Of a stretch of 64,000 bases of DNA, positions 46,465-55,167 are shown one piece after another; position 1 is the first letter of the stretch, and each line of letters begins with the position of its first letter. Source of the stretch: Lichenifustis flavocetrariae (GTDB lineage: Bacteria; Pseudomonadota; Alphaproteobacteria; Rhizobiales; Beijerinckiaceae); assembly GCF_026130545.1 (NCBI RefSeq), contig NZ_JAMOIM010000001.1:662492-726491 (forward strand), written 5' to 3'. Under the pieces are notes generated by a model, which was not told the origin of the DNA, did not search any database, and was given only the letters and a program-made list of their open reading frames with translations. The translations under genes were made by a program, and so were the position numbers.

Positions 46465-47754
46465 ATGCCGAAACGGCTCTACTCGCGAGCCCTGTTGATC
46501 GTGGTGATCCCGGTCGTTCTGCTGCAATGCGTGATCGCGTATTTCTTCATGGAAAAGCACTGGCAGGCCGTGACGTACCGGCTTTCGGTGGCGTTGACGC
46601 AGGACATCGCCGCGCTCGTCGACCTCCACCGTAGTTTCCCGCCCGAGAAGGGCGATGAGATCCTGGAACGGATCGCCTTTGAGCGGCTCGGCCTCGATAT
46701 CGACATCCTCCCCAAACAGCCGCTCCCGCCCCCCCTGCCGAAGCCTTTCTTCTCGTTGCTCGACAATTCGCTCTCGGCTGAGATTCGCAAGCAGATCGGG
46801 CAGCCATTCTGGATCGACACGGTCGGACGCTCCAGCATGATCGAGATCCGCATCCAGATGGACGATGCGGTGCTGCGCGTGCTGGCCCGGCGAAGCGCCG
46901 CCTATGCGTCCAATTCCCATATCTTTCTTCTCTGGATGCTCGCGACATCCATTGTCCTTCTAGCGATCGCCATCGCGTTCCTCCGCAATCAGATCAAGCC
47001 CATCCTCCGGCTCGCGACCGCGGCCGAAAATCTCGGCAAGGGCCGAATGGTCGAGTTCCGGCCGAGCGGTGCTGTCGAAGTGCGGCGGGCCGGATATGCC
47101 TTCCTGGAGATGAAACGCCGGCTGGAGCGCTCGATGGAACAGCGCACCACGATGTTGAACGGCGTCAGTCACGACCTGCGGACGATTCTCACGCGCTTCA
47201 AGCTGTCGCTGGCGCTCATCGCGGACGGGCCCGATGCCGTCGAAATGGAAAATGATATCGACGAAATGAACCGGATGCTGGCTGCCTATCTGGCCTTCGC
47301 GCGCGGCGATGCGGGCGAGGTCTCGGCCACGATCGACATGGGAGTCCTGCTTCACGAGTTGAAGGCGGACGCGCATCGCCAAGGCCATGCGGTACAACTT
47401 GACATCAGCGGCGAGACTGCGGTTGCGGTGCGTCCCGACGCATTTAAGCGGTGCCTTGCCAACCTGATCGGCAATGCGCAACGCTATGGGAGCAGGATCG
47501 AACTCCAGGCCGTTCGCGACAATCGCTTCCTTACCCTCCATGTGGACGATGACGGCCCAGGCATTCCGGTCGAGAAGCGTGACGACGTGTTTCGGCCGTT
47601 TTACCGCCTCGACGAGTCGCGCAATCAGGACGCCGGCGGGACAGGACTGGGTCTCGCCATCGCGCGCGACATCGCCCGATCACATGGGGGTGACATCATC
47701 TTGAGCGAGGCCCCGATCGGTGGCTTGCGGGCGACGGTCAGAATTCCTCTCTGA
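46465..47754 (+). CDS. Membrane sensor histidine kinase, EnvZ-like
   Basis: A kinase of about 429 residues. The first transmembrane segment is ALLIVVIPVVLLQCVIAYFF and the second SHIFLLWMLATSIVLLAIAI near residue 155, enclosing a periplasmic sensor region of about 120 residues. A HAMP-type linker is followed by the H-box GVSHDLRTILTR (histidine near 236), N-box NLIGNAQRYG and G-boxes DDGPGIP and GGTGLGLAIARDI. The frame is open back through the regulator gene, but ATG 46465 is the first sensible start; a short N-terminal extension from a non-standard codon cannot be excluded. Confidence 0.9.
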   Translation: MPKRLYSRALLIVVIPVVLLQCVIAYFFMEKHWQAVTYRLSVALTQDIAALVDLHRSFPPEKGDEILERIAFERLGLDIDILPKQPLPPPLPKPFFSLLDNSLSAEIRKQIGQPFWIDTVGRSSMIEIRIQMDDAVLRVLARRSAAYASNSHIFLLWMLATSIVLLAIAIAFLRNQIKPILRLATAAENLGKGRMVEFRPSGAVEVRRAGYAFLEMKRRLERSMEQRTTMLNGVSHDLRTILTRFKLSLALIADGPDAVEMENDIDEMNRMLAAYLAFARGDAGEVSATIDMGVLLHELKADAHRQGHAVQLDISGETAVAVRPDAFKRCLANLIGNAQRYGSRIELQAVRDNRFLTLHVDDDGPGIPVEKRDDVFRPFYRLDESRNQDAGGTGLGLAIARDIARSHGGDIILSEAPIGGLRATVRIPL

Positions 47755-47777
47755 GCCGATGGTTCGGCAAGCCCGGT

Positions 47778-48404
47778 TCAGGTTCCCTCCTTGCTCGGGC
47801 GCTTTTCAGCCGCGATGGCATCGGATGCGATCCGGTCCAGGACATCGTCAGGCAAGTCGATCCCCGAGAGGCGCCAAGTGAGGCCGCTCAGCCGCAGATG
47901 AATTCCATAATCCTGCTCACCGCCTTGCCGCTCCGTGGGAACAGAGAAGCGGAAGCTTGCGAGCCCGTCGAAATACGAGCTGAAGAGAACATGGATGAAA
48001 TGTGCGGCATAGATGGATTGTAGGGTCGGGACGCTGCGGTCGATCGCCACAGTCCGGTTCTCGATTGTGATCTGCCCAATCCGACCTTGTGCGAGCAGAG
48101 TGGCCAGAGCGTCAGGGGCGAGCAATTGATTGAGATAGGGGTCCGCCAATGTGGCGCCGACGGAGGTCGCGAGGCTTCTCTGCCACCCGCCCATCTTGTC
48201 GGCGCGACCACTTTTTTTGAGGTAGGCCGATACAATCTGTCGCGCCAGTGATCGTTTGAGCGCTGGCGCATTGATCCGCTGCGTCAGGGCTTCGGCATCG
48301 TGCATCGCCGCGGCCTCGGCCAATTCATAGGCTCCCGCGTAAGGCCATAGCCAGTAGGCGACCGCTACAACGATCACGCTAGCCGGTATCCAAAATCGAC
48401 GCAT
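47778..48404 (-). CDS. DUF2939 domain-containing protein
   Basis: A 208-residue protein with an N-terminal transmembrane or signal segment (WIPASVIVVAVAYWLWPYAG) and a DUF2939-type body (DAEALTQRINAPALKRSLARQ near its start). No enzymatic motif is visible. ATG 48404 starts the conserved part; the frame is open further upstream. It ends 23 bases from the kinase gene, which is convergent with it. Confidence 0.78.
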   Translation of the reverse strand: MRRFWIPASVIVVAVAYWLWPYAGAYELAEAAAMHDAEALTQRINAPALKRSLARQIVSAYLKKSGRADKMGGWQRSLATSVGATLADPYLNQLLAPDALATLLAQGRIGQITIENRTVAIDRSVPTLQSIYAAHFIHVLFSSYFDGLASFRFSVPTERQGGEQDYGIHLRLSGLTWRLSGIDLPDDVLDRIASDAIAAEKRPSKEGT

Positions 48405-48597
48405 CGGATCGTGTACCTTTCCACCGGGCGGCCTTCGGCAAGCGCGGGTTGGTTCATCTGCGAGCCGACCGCCCAGGCCGCTGCGATAGGCGGCGATGTT
48501 GCAAAGGGGATCGGGAAGCACAGGCTTGTCCTATAAGGGCGTGTCATTCCCGTGGCAGCCAGAAAGGCTGCAGTTCACCTAGGCGCACTCCTCTTCG

Positions 48598-49587
48598 ATG
48601 TCTCTACCGGTCGAAGTCCCGATCACCCACGCGAAGGCCGATGGCAGGCCGGGAGCTACGCGCATCCCGGCTGTGGATTGCCTGCGCGGCGCTGCGCTGG
48701 GCGGCATGATCCTCTACCATTTGACCTGGGATCTTCATGCTTTCGACCTTTCGCCTATAGATCCCGGAACGTCTTTGGTGCCGCGACTGTTCGGTCACGG
48801 CGTAGCCACCGTGTTCCTCGGACTTTCAGGGTTCGGGATCGCTTTGGCTCAGCGGCGCGGCTTCAGGCTCGGCCAAGTGGCGCGCCGCTTGGGGGCCATC
48901 GCGGCAGCCGCCGCGACGGTCACCCTGGTCACGATGAGCGTGGTGCCCGGCGGGACGATCTGGTTCGGCATTCTTCACTGCATCTTGATCACGAATATTG
49001 TCGCACTCGTGCTGCAGCGGGTCTCGAATTTGGTGCTGGTCACGCTTGGGGTGCTTGCGGCAACGATCCCTTTGGCTTTGCCGGCTGCCCTTGGAGGCGC
49101 CGGCTGGGCTTGGACTGGACTCTCCGACACCTCGCCCGCCACGCTCGATTTCCGCCCGCTTCTGCCGTGGCTGTCTCCCGTTCTGATCGGCATGGTGGCC
49201 GGCAGAACGCATCTCGTGGATTGGATGGCAAGGTTCTCCCCGAGACCCGCCATATATCGCGTCCTTGCAACGGGAGGACGCCATAGTTTGCTGGTCTACC
49301 TCCTGCACCAGCCTTTTCTAATCGGCTTACTGATCGCCCTCTATGGCTTGCCGGAGACCGGCCTTACGCCCACAGTCCTGCTCTCACGGCCCCGACAGGC
49401 TGCTGAGTTCCTCCAAGCCTGCGAAAAGGGGTGCGTCGCTCAGGGCCGGGATGAACAGCTTTGCAGCGCAACGTGCCACTGCGTTTTAACGGCCACCCTT
49501 GCGCATCCAGCCCTCAGGCAGTCACTTACCCGTTCAGCTCCAGATGCGATGCGCACCTATATTGCGGAATGCCAATCTCCTCCGTAA
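48598..49587 (+). CDS. Heparan-alpha-glucosaminide N-acetyltransferase-like membrane protein (DUF1624)
   Basis: A 329-residue protein with about seven transmembrane segments. The start RIPAVDCLRGAALGGMILYH, with the arginine-glycine motif and the histidine in YHLTWDL, is typical of DUF1624 proteins. The C-terminal part (GGRHSLLVYLLHQPFLIGLL) has the second conserved histidine. Its role may be acyl transfer to a cell-surface sugar. The last 100 residues are less hydrophobic. It is convergent with nepR, with 19 bases between the stops. Confidence 0.82.
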   Translation: MSLPVEVPITHAKADGRPGATRIPAVDCLRGAALGGMILYHLTWDLHAFDLSPIDPGTSLVPRLFGHGVATVFLGLSGFGIALAQRRGFRLGQVARRLGAIAAAAATVTLVTMSVVPGGTIWFGILHCILITNIVALVLQRVSNLVLVTLGVLAATIPLALPAALGGAGWAWTGLSDTSPATLDFRPLLPWLSPVLIGMVAGRTHLVDWMARFSPRPAIYRVLATGGRHSLLVYLLHQPFLIGLLIALYGLPETGLTPTVLLSRPRQAAEFLQACEKGCVAQGRDEQLCSATCHCVLTATLAHPALRQSLTRSAPDAMRTYIAECQSPP

Positions 49588-49606
49588 GACGGGGTCGCGG
49601 AAAGTT

Positions 49607-49897
49607 TCAGGTCCCTGTTTTCTGTTCGAGCTGTTTCATCAGTTCCAAAAACCGATCTGGCACTGGCTGTTTGGCAACATCATCAAAGACAGCCCGCAAT
49701 TGCCGCCCGATGAACTGCTGCATGTCGGACGAGACAGGCTTTGGAGCAACGTCGCTCCCCTCATCTTCGTCGACATCAAGCTCCTCCGCATGCACTGCCG
49801 TGTCGGTCACGACCACGCCCGCTTCATCGAGCGGTCGCACCGCCTCACCGCGGGCAGCTCCGGATTGCTCCGTCCCACCATTACTTTTGTCCCTCAT
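49607..49897 (-). CDS. nepR: Anti-sigma factor NepR
   Basis: A 96-residue protein that binds EcfG and releases it when phosphorylated PhyR binds NepR. The conserved NepR helix pair is at the C-terminus: FIGRQLRAVFDDVAKQPVPD followed by RFLELMKQLEQ. The N-terminal half is acidic and variable. The ATG at 49897 has GGAG six bases upstream; a longer frame starts at 49930. A matching EcfG promoter lies at 50017-50041. Confidence 0.9.
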   Translation of the reverse strand: MRDKSNGGTEQSGAARGEAVRPLDEAGVVVTDTAVHAEELDVDEDEGSDVAPKPVSSDMQQFIGRQLRAVFDDVAKQPVPDRFLELMKQLEQKTGT

Positions 49898-50016
49898 CCG
49901 AAGCTCCAAACCCCCGACAAACGGCCCCAACCTTGCGGCGGGGACGTCCTTACCCTATCCTGGCGCCCGGCGCGAAGGGGAATGCCATGCACAACCACCG
50001 CGTCGATCCATCTCAT

Positions 50017-50041
50017 AACGCAAGTGCAAAATTATGGTTCC
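50017..50041 (-). promoter_or_regulatory. EcfG-type promoter of nepR
   Basis: Read on the minus strand the sequence is GGAAC, 16 bases, CGTT, an exact match to the EcfG consensus. The -10 lies about 120 bases before the nepR ATG. It is five bases from the -35 of the promoter for phyR on the opposite strand. Confidence 0.8.
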
Positions 50042-50046
50042 GCTTT

Positions 50047-50071
50047 GGAACTATAATCCTTCAAAGTCGTT
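50047..50071 (+). promoter_or_regulatory. EcfG-type promoter of phyR
   Basis: GGAAC at 50047-50051, 16 bases, CGTT at 50068-50071, an exact consensus match. The -10 ends directly before an ATG at 50072, so that ATG cannot be the start of a transcript from this promoter; the ATG at 50108 fits. Confidence 0.85.
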
Positions 50072-50107
50072 ATGAGCGGGGCTTTTTTGGATCTTAGAGA
50101 GTTGTCG

Positions 50108-50932
50108 ATGTCGATATCCCAGGCGATCGCGCCACATTTGCCCCATTTGCGACGCTTCGCGCGCGCGTTGACGGGAAGTCAGCGAAGCGGCGATGCCTAT
50201 GTGGTGGAAACGTTGGAGGCCATCGTGGCCGATCCAGACGGGTTCGGGATCGGCGACGACGCTAAGACTTCGCTTTATCGGCTGTTCCTCAAGCTCTGGG
50301 GTGTGGTCTCGGTGAACAATGCACCTGACGCAGGTGTGGCCATGCCGGATGAGATCGGAACCAGCCGGCGTCTTGAAGCGATCTCTCTGCGTCCCAGGAT
50401 CGCATTGCTGCTGACGGCGCTCGAAGGATTTTCGGTCGCGCAAGCGGCAGCCACGCTGACATGCTCGCAAGCCGACGTGAAATCGCTGCTCGACCAAGCC
50501 AATGCCGAGATCGCGGCCCAAATCTCCACGGATGTGTTGATCATCGAAGACGAGCCGCTTATCGCGCTCGACCTGCAAAACCTGGTCGAGGAGCTTGGGC
50601 ATCGTGTGATCGATGTCGCACGCACCCATCGCGAGGCCCTTGCAGCGATCCAGACCCAGAGCCAGCCGGGATTGATTCTGGCGGATATTCAACTCGCCGA
50701 CGGCAGTTCAGGGCTTGAGGCGGTCAATGAAATCCTTGAGAGTTTCGAGGTGCCGGTGATTTTCATCACGGCTTACCCGGAGCGTTTCCTCACCGGTGCG
50801 CCGCCCGAGCCCGCCTTCCTGATCGCCAAGCCTTTCAGCGTGGACACGCTGCGGGCTGTGATCAGCCAAGTGCTGTTCTTTGACCGGAAGTCCCGCCGAC
50901 GTCCCGAGCGGAGCACCGCCATTCCTGCGTGA
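50108..50932 (+). CDS. phyR: General stress response regulator PhyR
   Basis: A 274-residue protein with an N-terminal sigma-factor-like domain (SQAIAPHLPHLRRFARALTG, with VAQAAATLTCSQADVKSLLD corresponding to region 4) and a C-terminal receiver. The receiver has the acidic residues in LIIEDEPLIALDL, the phospho-acceptor in LILADIQLAD and the lysine in FLIAKPF. When phosphorylated it captures NepR and frees EcfG. The start at 50108 was chosen because the family begins there and because the promoter -10 abuts the earlier ATG. The sensor kinase is not in the window. Confidence 0.95.
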   Translation: MSISQAIAPHLPHLRRFARALTGSQRSGDAYVVETLEAIVADPDGFGIGDDAKTSLYRLFLKLWGVVSVNNAPDAGVAMPDEIGTSRRLEAISLRPRIALLLTALEGFSVAQAAATLTCSQADVKSLLDQANAEIAAQISTDVLIIEDEPLIALDLQNLVEELGHRVIDVARTHREALAAIQTQSQPGLILADIQLADGSSGLEAVNEILESFEVPVIFITAYPERFLTGAPPEPAFLIAKPFSVDTLRAVISQVLFFDRKSRRRPERSTAIPA

Positions 50933-51703
50933 CTAGCGGCCTCGTGGGGTCGAATGCCCGGGTAGCAGTGGAGTTGGCCTTGGGCCGGCCCCTTGCATGC
51001 GTATCTCCTCAGTTTTGACCCAAGAAAGAACGCGCGCGGGCGGTCGGACAAGAAACGACGCTTCGCCAAAAGTGCTTTTCGGCATGCCTGGCCGCGCGAG
51101 CGGTTCTTAGGTCCAAGTCTGTCGCGGCCAGGGCACCACGTTTCTTCCAAACAGAGATAGTTCCCTGCGACTGATGCTGGCTCGCTCAGGCTAATGAGAG
51201 GCAAGTCAAGCCCCGAGCAGGGCTATTTAAAGATACCACCCTGCTCTTTGCAATAACCTTACCGGACATGTTCCGCGTCTCGCGACCCGCGATTTCTGAC
51301 GGCGAAATGGGCTGCATTAAAAACCCGCAACGGCTAGGGGCTGCCGTTGCGGGTTCTTTAATGCAGCCAAGCGATGGGAGGGGAATACATCTGCCTGACC
51401 ACGGGGTGAAAACGTAATCCGCCTCGACAAGTTCCCACGCTTGACGCGGCCCGCAGGTCTGAAAACCACCGTTCGTCGCGCTGTCCACAACTACCGGAGA
51501 ACCGTGTGATCCCAGCCGTGCAATCGCCGCGAACTTGGCGCTATAGTTGAATCACAAGTGATTCGCAGTTCTGACAAAGCAGGCCGTCATGCGCGGCAGG
51601 TGAGCTACAGAGTTGCTGGCGTCCTGCATTGATTTTTACGCTTTCGCAGGCGGTTCATGGTGTGGCGGTGCGCTTCGTACCGCAGATTCGGGTGGGATGT
51701 TGA
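50933..51703. other. Intergenic region with a large hairpin
   Basis: No convincing gene lies in these 771 bases on either strand. The main feature is the long inverted repeat at 51310-51368. The stretch beyond it, up to the ybjN-like gene, should hold the promoter of the ybjN-proC operon. Confidence 0.5.
51310..51368. terminator. Long inverted repeat, probable bidirectional terminator
   Basis: The left arm (51310-51334) and right arm (51343-51368) pair over about 25 bp with a single extra base and an 8-base loop. The inner part, ACCCGCAACGGC/GCCGTTGCGGGT, is flanked by A-rich and T-rich tracts, as in a bidirectional intrinsic terminator. The outer GGCTGCATTAA pairing is longer than needed for that, so a small RNA or mobile-element relic is also possible. 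Confidence 0.65.
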
Positions 51704-52204
51704 ATGTCGCTTCATCAGATCGAGCCGGATCGGGCCGAGCATCCCGTCGATGTTGTGGAGCGTCTTGCTTCACTGCACGACTGGTCGTTCGATCGCGATA
51801 ACCAGGATGAGATCTCGATTTCCGTCAAGGGTAAGTTGTCCGATTACCATGTGGCCTTCACGTGGTTGCCGGATCTCGAGGCTCTCCATGTGGGCTGCGC
51901 CTTCGACCTGAAAGTGCCGGAAAGGCGCAGGGCAACGATCCTTCACCTCATTTCGCTGATCAATGAGCATCTTTGGATTGGCCACTTCGATCTTTGGACC
52001 GGCGAGGATGTGGTGATGTTCCGCCATTCATTGCTTATGGCGGGCGGAGCGGATCCGGACGGACGTCAGTGTGAGGCTATTCTGAAGACGGCCGTGACGG
52101 CCTGCGATCGCTATTATCAGGCGTTTCAATTTGTACTTTGGGCCGGAAAATCGGCACGGGAGGCTCTGGACGGGGCCATGTTCGAGACCGAGGGAGAAGC
52201 GTGA
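51704..52204 (+). CDS. YbjN domain-containing protein
   Basis: A 166-residue YbjN-family protein. Family sequence includes VDVVERLASLHDWSFDRDNQ, ISVKGKLSDYHVAFTWLPD and LISLINEHLWIGHFDLW. No catalytic motif is known for the family; the fold resembles a type III secretion chaperone. Its stop overlaps the GTG of proC. The ybjN-proC-tetR order is conserved in Hyphomicrobiales, to my knowledge. Confidence 0.88.
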   Translation: MSLHQIEPDRAEHPVDVVERLASLHDWSFDRDNQDEISISVKGKLSDYHVAFTWLPDLEALHVGCAFDLKVPERRRATILHLISLINEHLWIGHFDLWTGEDVVMFRHSLLMAGGADPDGRQCEAILKTAVTACDRYYQAFQFVLWAGKSAREALDGAMFETEGEA

Positions 52205-53061
52205 TTCAAAGTGCCGCATCAGATCCCTTGCTTCGCAGTGATCGTTTCGAGGGAACGATCATGCTCGCCGGAGCAGGTCAGATGGGCGGCGCACTGCTCG
52301 AAGCGTGGCTCGATGTGGGCATCGACCACCGATGCCTGACGGTTTTGGAGCCGCGCCCGTCAGGGCCATTGGTGGAGCGCCTCGATCGTGCCGGGATTGT
52401 CCTCAACCCGCTTGCAGGGACGCGGCCTTCGCCAGACGTTCTTGTTCTTGCAGTCAAGCCCCAGATGCTTGAACGGGCCGCGCCAGACCTTCTGCCTTAC
52501 GCTCAACCCGGAACTCTCCTCATCTCGGTGCTGGCTGGAAAAACCATCGCGGACCTTCGGCGCGCTCTGCCGGATGTGGGTTCGATTGCGCGAGCCATGC
52601 CGAATACACCCGCTGCGATCCGTCGCGGCATAACCGGCGTGGCGGTGGACGCCGCCGTAAATGAAAATCAGAAGGCGGCCATCCAGTTCTTGTTGGCCGC
52701 CGTTGGCGAGGTCGAATGGCTGGCTGATGAAAACCTGATCGACGCCGTAACGGCCGTGTCAGGGTCAGGGCCCGCTTACGTGTTCTACCTGACCGAGTGC
52801 CTGGCCAAGGCTGGCGAAGCCGTAGGTCTCGAAGCCGCCGTCGCCATGCGCCTTGCGCGTGCGACCGTCGAGGGCGCCGGAGGCTTGATGGCGGCCCGTC
52901 CAGGAGATACCTCTGAGATGCTGCGCCGGAATGTGACATCGCCTGGCGGAACGACGGCGGCGGCACTGGACGTCCTGATGATGGACACGGGCGGTTTGCC
53001 AATGCTCATCTCGGCCGCGGTTGCGGCAGCTCATCGCAGGGCCGCCGAACTGTCCGGCTAA
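52201..53061 (+). CDS. proC: Pyrroline-5-carboxylate reductase ProC
   Basis: A 286-residue NADPH-dependent enzyme for the last step of proline synthesis. The Rossmann motif is MLAGAGQMGGALLEAWL, followed by VLAVKPQ, ARAMPNTPAAIRRGITG and the C-terminal signature SGSGPAYVFYLTECL with VTSPGGTTAAALDVL. The GTG start overlaps the upstream stop (GTGA) and has GGGAGAAGC before it. proA is 32 kb away. Confidence 0.96.
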   Translation: MIQSAASDPLLRSDRFEGTIMLAGAGQMGGALLEAWLDVGIDHRCLTVLEPRPSGPLVERLDRAGIVLNPLAGTRPSPDVLVLAVKPQMLERAAPDLLPYAQPGTLLISVLAGKTIADLRRALPDVGSIARAMPNTPAAIRRGITGVAVDAAVNENQKAAIQFLLAAVGEVEWLADENLIDAVTAVSGSGPAYVFYLTECLAKAGEAVGLEAAVAMRLARATVEGAGGLMAARPGDTSEMLRRNVTSPGGTTAAALDVLMMDTGGLPMLISAAVAAAHRRAAELSG

Positions 53062-53194
53062 TGCCTCATGCGATGCCCGCGGTGCCTGCCCCTTGCGTAA
53101 TCCGATACCGATGCGCGACATTGCTCGGGAATGCTGGCCGGAGGACCTGAGATCGGTCGGTCATCGTTAGGGCAGGAAAGCGGAGACAAACAGC

Positions 53195-53932
53195 ATGCCG
53201 GATACCGTTGCCCCCAATGCCGCGAAGCCGGAAGACGCGCCGCACCGTCCTTCCCCGCGCGACGCCATCATCGAAGCCTTGTTCGAGCTTGCGGCTGAAC
53301 GGGAATGGAAAGACATTTCCATATCCGATATCGCCACAAGAGCAGGGGTTTCGCTCGCTGACTTCCGGGATGCCTTTCCGTCCAAGGGGGCGATCCTTGG
53401 GGGATTCTCCCGCAGGATCGATCGCGCCGTCTTGGAGAAGACGTCAGACGATTTGAAAGACGAAGGGCCGAAAGAACGCCTTTTCGATGTGTTGATGCGC
53501 CGGCTCGACGCTATGGCGCCTTACCGCCTCGGCCTCGAAGGCATCTCCGATTGGCTCCGCCGTGATCCCATTGCGGCCGCCGCGCTGAACAGGACAGCGG
53601 TCAATTCCATGCGTTTCATGCTCGAAGCCGCAGGCATCGATACGGAAGGCCAGGCGGGCGCTTTAAAGGTTCAGGGTCTTGTGGTGGCTTGGGCTCGGAT
53701 TGTTTCCGTGTGGTTGAAGGATGAGGATCCGAGCCTCTCGAGCACAATGGCCGCGCTCGACCGCGAATTGGTCCGTGGCGAAACGTTTGCGGCGCGTGTT
53801 GATGATCTTGAGCGACTGGCAACACCATTCCGATTGTTGGCGCGAGGCGTGATGAACGCGGGGCAGCGGATGCGGGCTCGGGCAAAGCGAAACGGTGACA
53901 TCAAGGCGAGTGCGGACGCTCAATCAAGATAA
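53195..53932 (+). CDS. TetR-family-like regulator (COQ9-type C-terminus)
   Basis: A 245-residue protein. The N-terminal part is a TetR helix-turn-helix (RDAIIEALFELAAEREWKDI, then ISDIATRAGVSLADFRDAF and SKGAILGGF). The C-terminal region is helical and resembles alphaproteobacterial TetR-like/COQ9-like proteins. It follows proC after 133 bases. Targets are unknown; no operator-like palindrome was seen next to it. Confidence 0.8.
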   Translation: MPDTVAPNAAKPEDAPHRPSPRDAIIEALFELAAEREWKDISISDIATRAGVSLADFRDAFPSKGAILGGFSRRIDRAVLEKTSDDLKDEGPKERLFDVLMRRLDAMAPYRLGLEGISDWLRRDPIAAAALNRTAVNSMRFMLEAAGIDTEGQAGALKVQGLVVAWARIVSVWLKDEDPSLSSTMAALDRELVRGETFAARVDDLERLATPFRLLARGVMNAGQRMRARAKRNGDIKASADAQSR

Positions 53933-54101
53933 CGACTGCTCGCCGGCTTCATCTTTTGGGCGAAGGAGATTGCCGTCGCTATGGACGGCGCGGGTGATCA
54001 ATCGGTTGCTTCGCCCGGAGAGCCAGTTTTCATCCTGGAGTGCCGAGGCGGGGTTGCTTTCCCGTTCAGATCCTCCTAGTTACATCCGCGCTGCAGTGCA
54101 G

Positions 54102-54178
54102 GCCGCCATAGCTCAGTTGGTTAGAGCGCTAGATTGTGGATCTAGAGGTCCCCCGTTCGAGCCGGGGTGGTGGTACCA
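54102..54178 (+). tRNA. tRNA-His (GTG)
   Basis: The full cloverleaf is visible. The acceptor GCCGCCA pairs with TGGTGGT through two G-U pairs. The D-arm contains AGCTCAGTTGG, the anticodon stem is CTAGA/TCTAG with anticodon GTG at 54136-54138, and the T-arm is CCCCG-TTCGAGC-CGGGG. The encoded 3' end is CCA. The discriminator is A rather than the C73 seen in most bacteria, as known for tRNA-His of many Alphaproteobacteria. Confidence 0.96.
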
Positions 54179-55167
54179 AAGCAGTCTATCTTTCCGCAGG
54201 ATGAGCTGAACAGACAGCCAGCTCGATATCCTGGGAGACCTTCCTACGGTACTGTCCCCCCGGGCGAACCGCGTTGTAGCGGTTTCGGCTTGTTAACGGA
54301 GCTTCAGATAGCGAGAGGCAAAGTCCCCGGCTTGGCTCGCTGATCGCGTATTCGGTTCGAGGGCATCGCCTGTTCGAGTTATTGGCGGAGATCATCGCCC
54401 CGGTGCGGCCAGTCATCGGAAATGTTGAGTGCCGCACTCCCGTTCTATCCTGCGGTCGCCACAGAACCCCCAGCCCAGAGCATCATCGAGGAGTTAGCCT
54501 CGTCCCTAATTGAACCTCAGTCGACTGCACCTTGCGGAAAGCATTTGGTTGTTGCGGGTGTCCGGTTTAACGCCGACACCACTTGTGGTTTCGATGCTCG
54601 GCGTTGAGCAGTCTCCTCGGATTTGATTTTTACCCGGAGCCGAGGCTCACGACCCCTTGTCAATTGACACCAATGCTCGTAGCGCGCCACCCCACATTGC
54701 AATTTCGCCCAAGCATTGCCCGTGAGGTTTGGTCAAGGATTCCCTATGTCTTCACGCTGAGCAGTCTTGTGCGGCGGCACTCAACTGTACCTCCTCGAAG
54801 GCTGATCATTGAGTGGCTGACATTGCATTACAGCGTCACAACGTACCTGATCATGTGCCGCAACCCGCCTTGGCGACTCGCTGTCTTGCGCTGCAACATT
54901 GCGTGTTTGCCTGATCGAATTCGTAGCCTGAACAAGACTGGAACGCCCGGCCCAGCGGCTTTATCTGTGATTCGAGGCCGCGACAGTGACCCGCCGATCA
55001 TCGTTTCAGCAATGAGGACCTTGATTGATGAGGCGATACTCACACGAGCCGGCCATATCCGGTATGTTGTCGCAACTTTCTTTCACATACTTGCCTAAAT
55101 AGAGTTCCGGCGCTTGCGAAATGCGTGAAACAGATCTATCTACTTAAAAGGAAACGCGGAGAGGATC
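54179..55167. other. Gene-poor stretch after tRNA-His
   Basis: About 1 kb with lower GC content than the surroundings. The longest frame (54583-55098, plus) has an arginine/leucine/serine-rich product with no domain and no ribosome site, and I do not call it. The end of this region must contain the promoter of the MucR-like gene. No copy of the tRNA 3' end was found that would mark an integrated element. Confidence 0.5.

Noticed and set aside
54583..55098. A 171-codon plus-strand frame between tRNA-His and the MucR-like gene.
   Set aside because: No ribosome site, no domain, and a composition unlike the genes of this genome. A decayed gene cannot be excluded.
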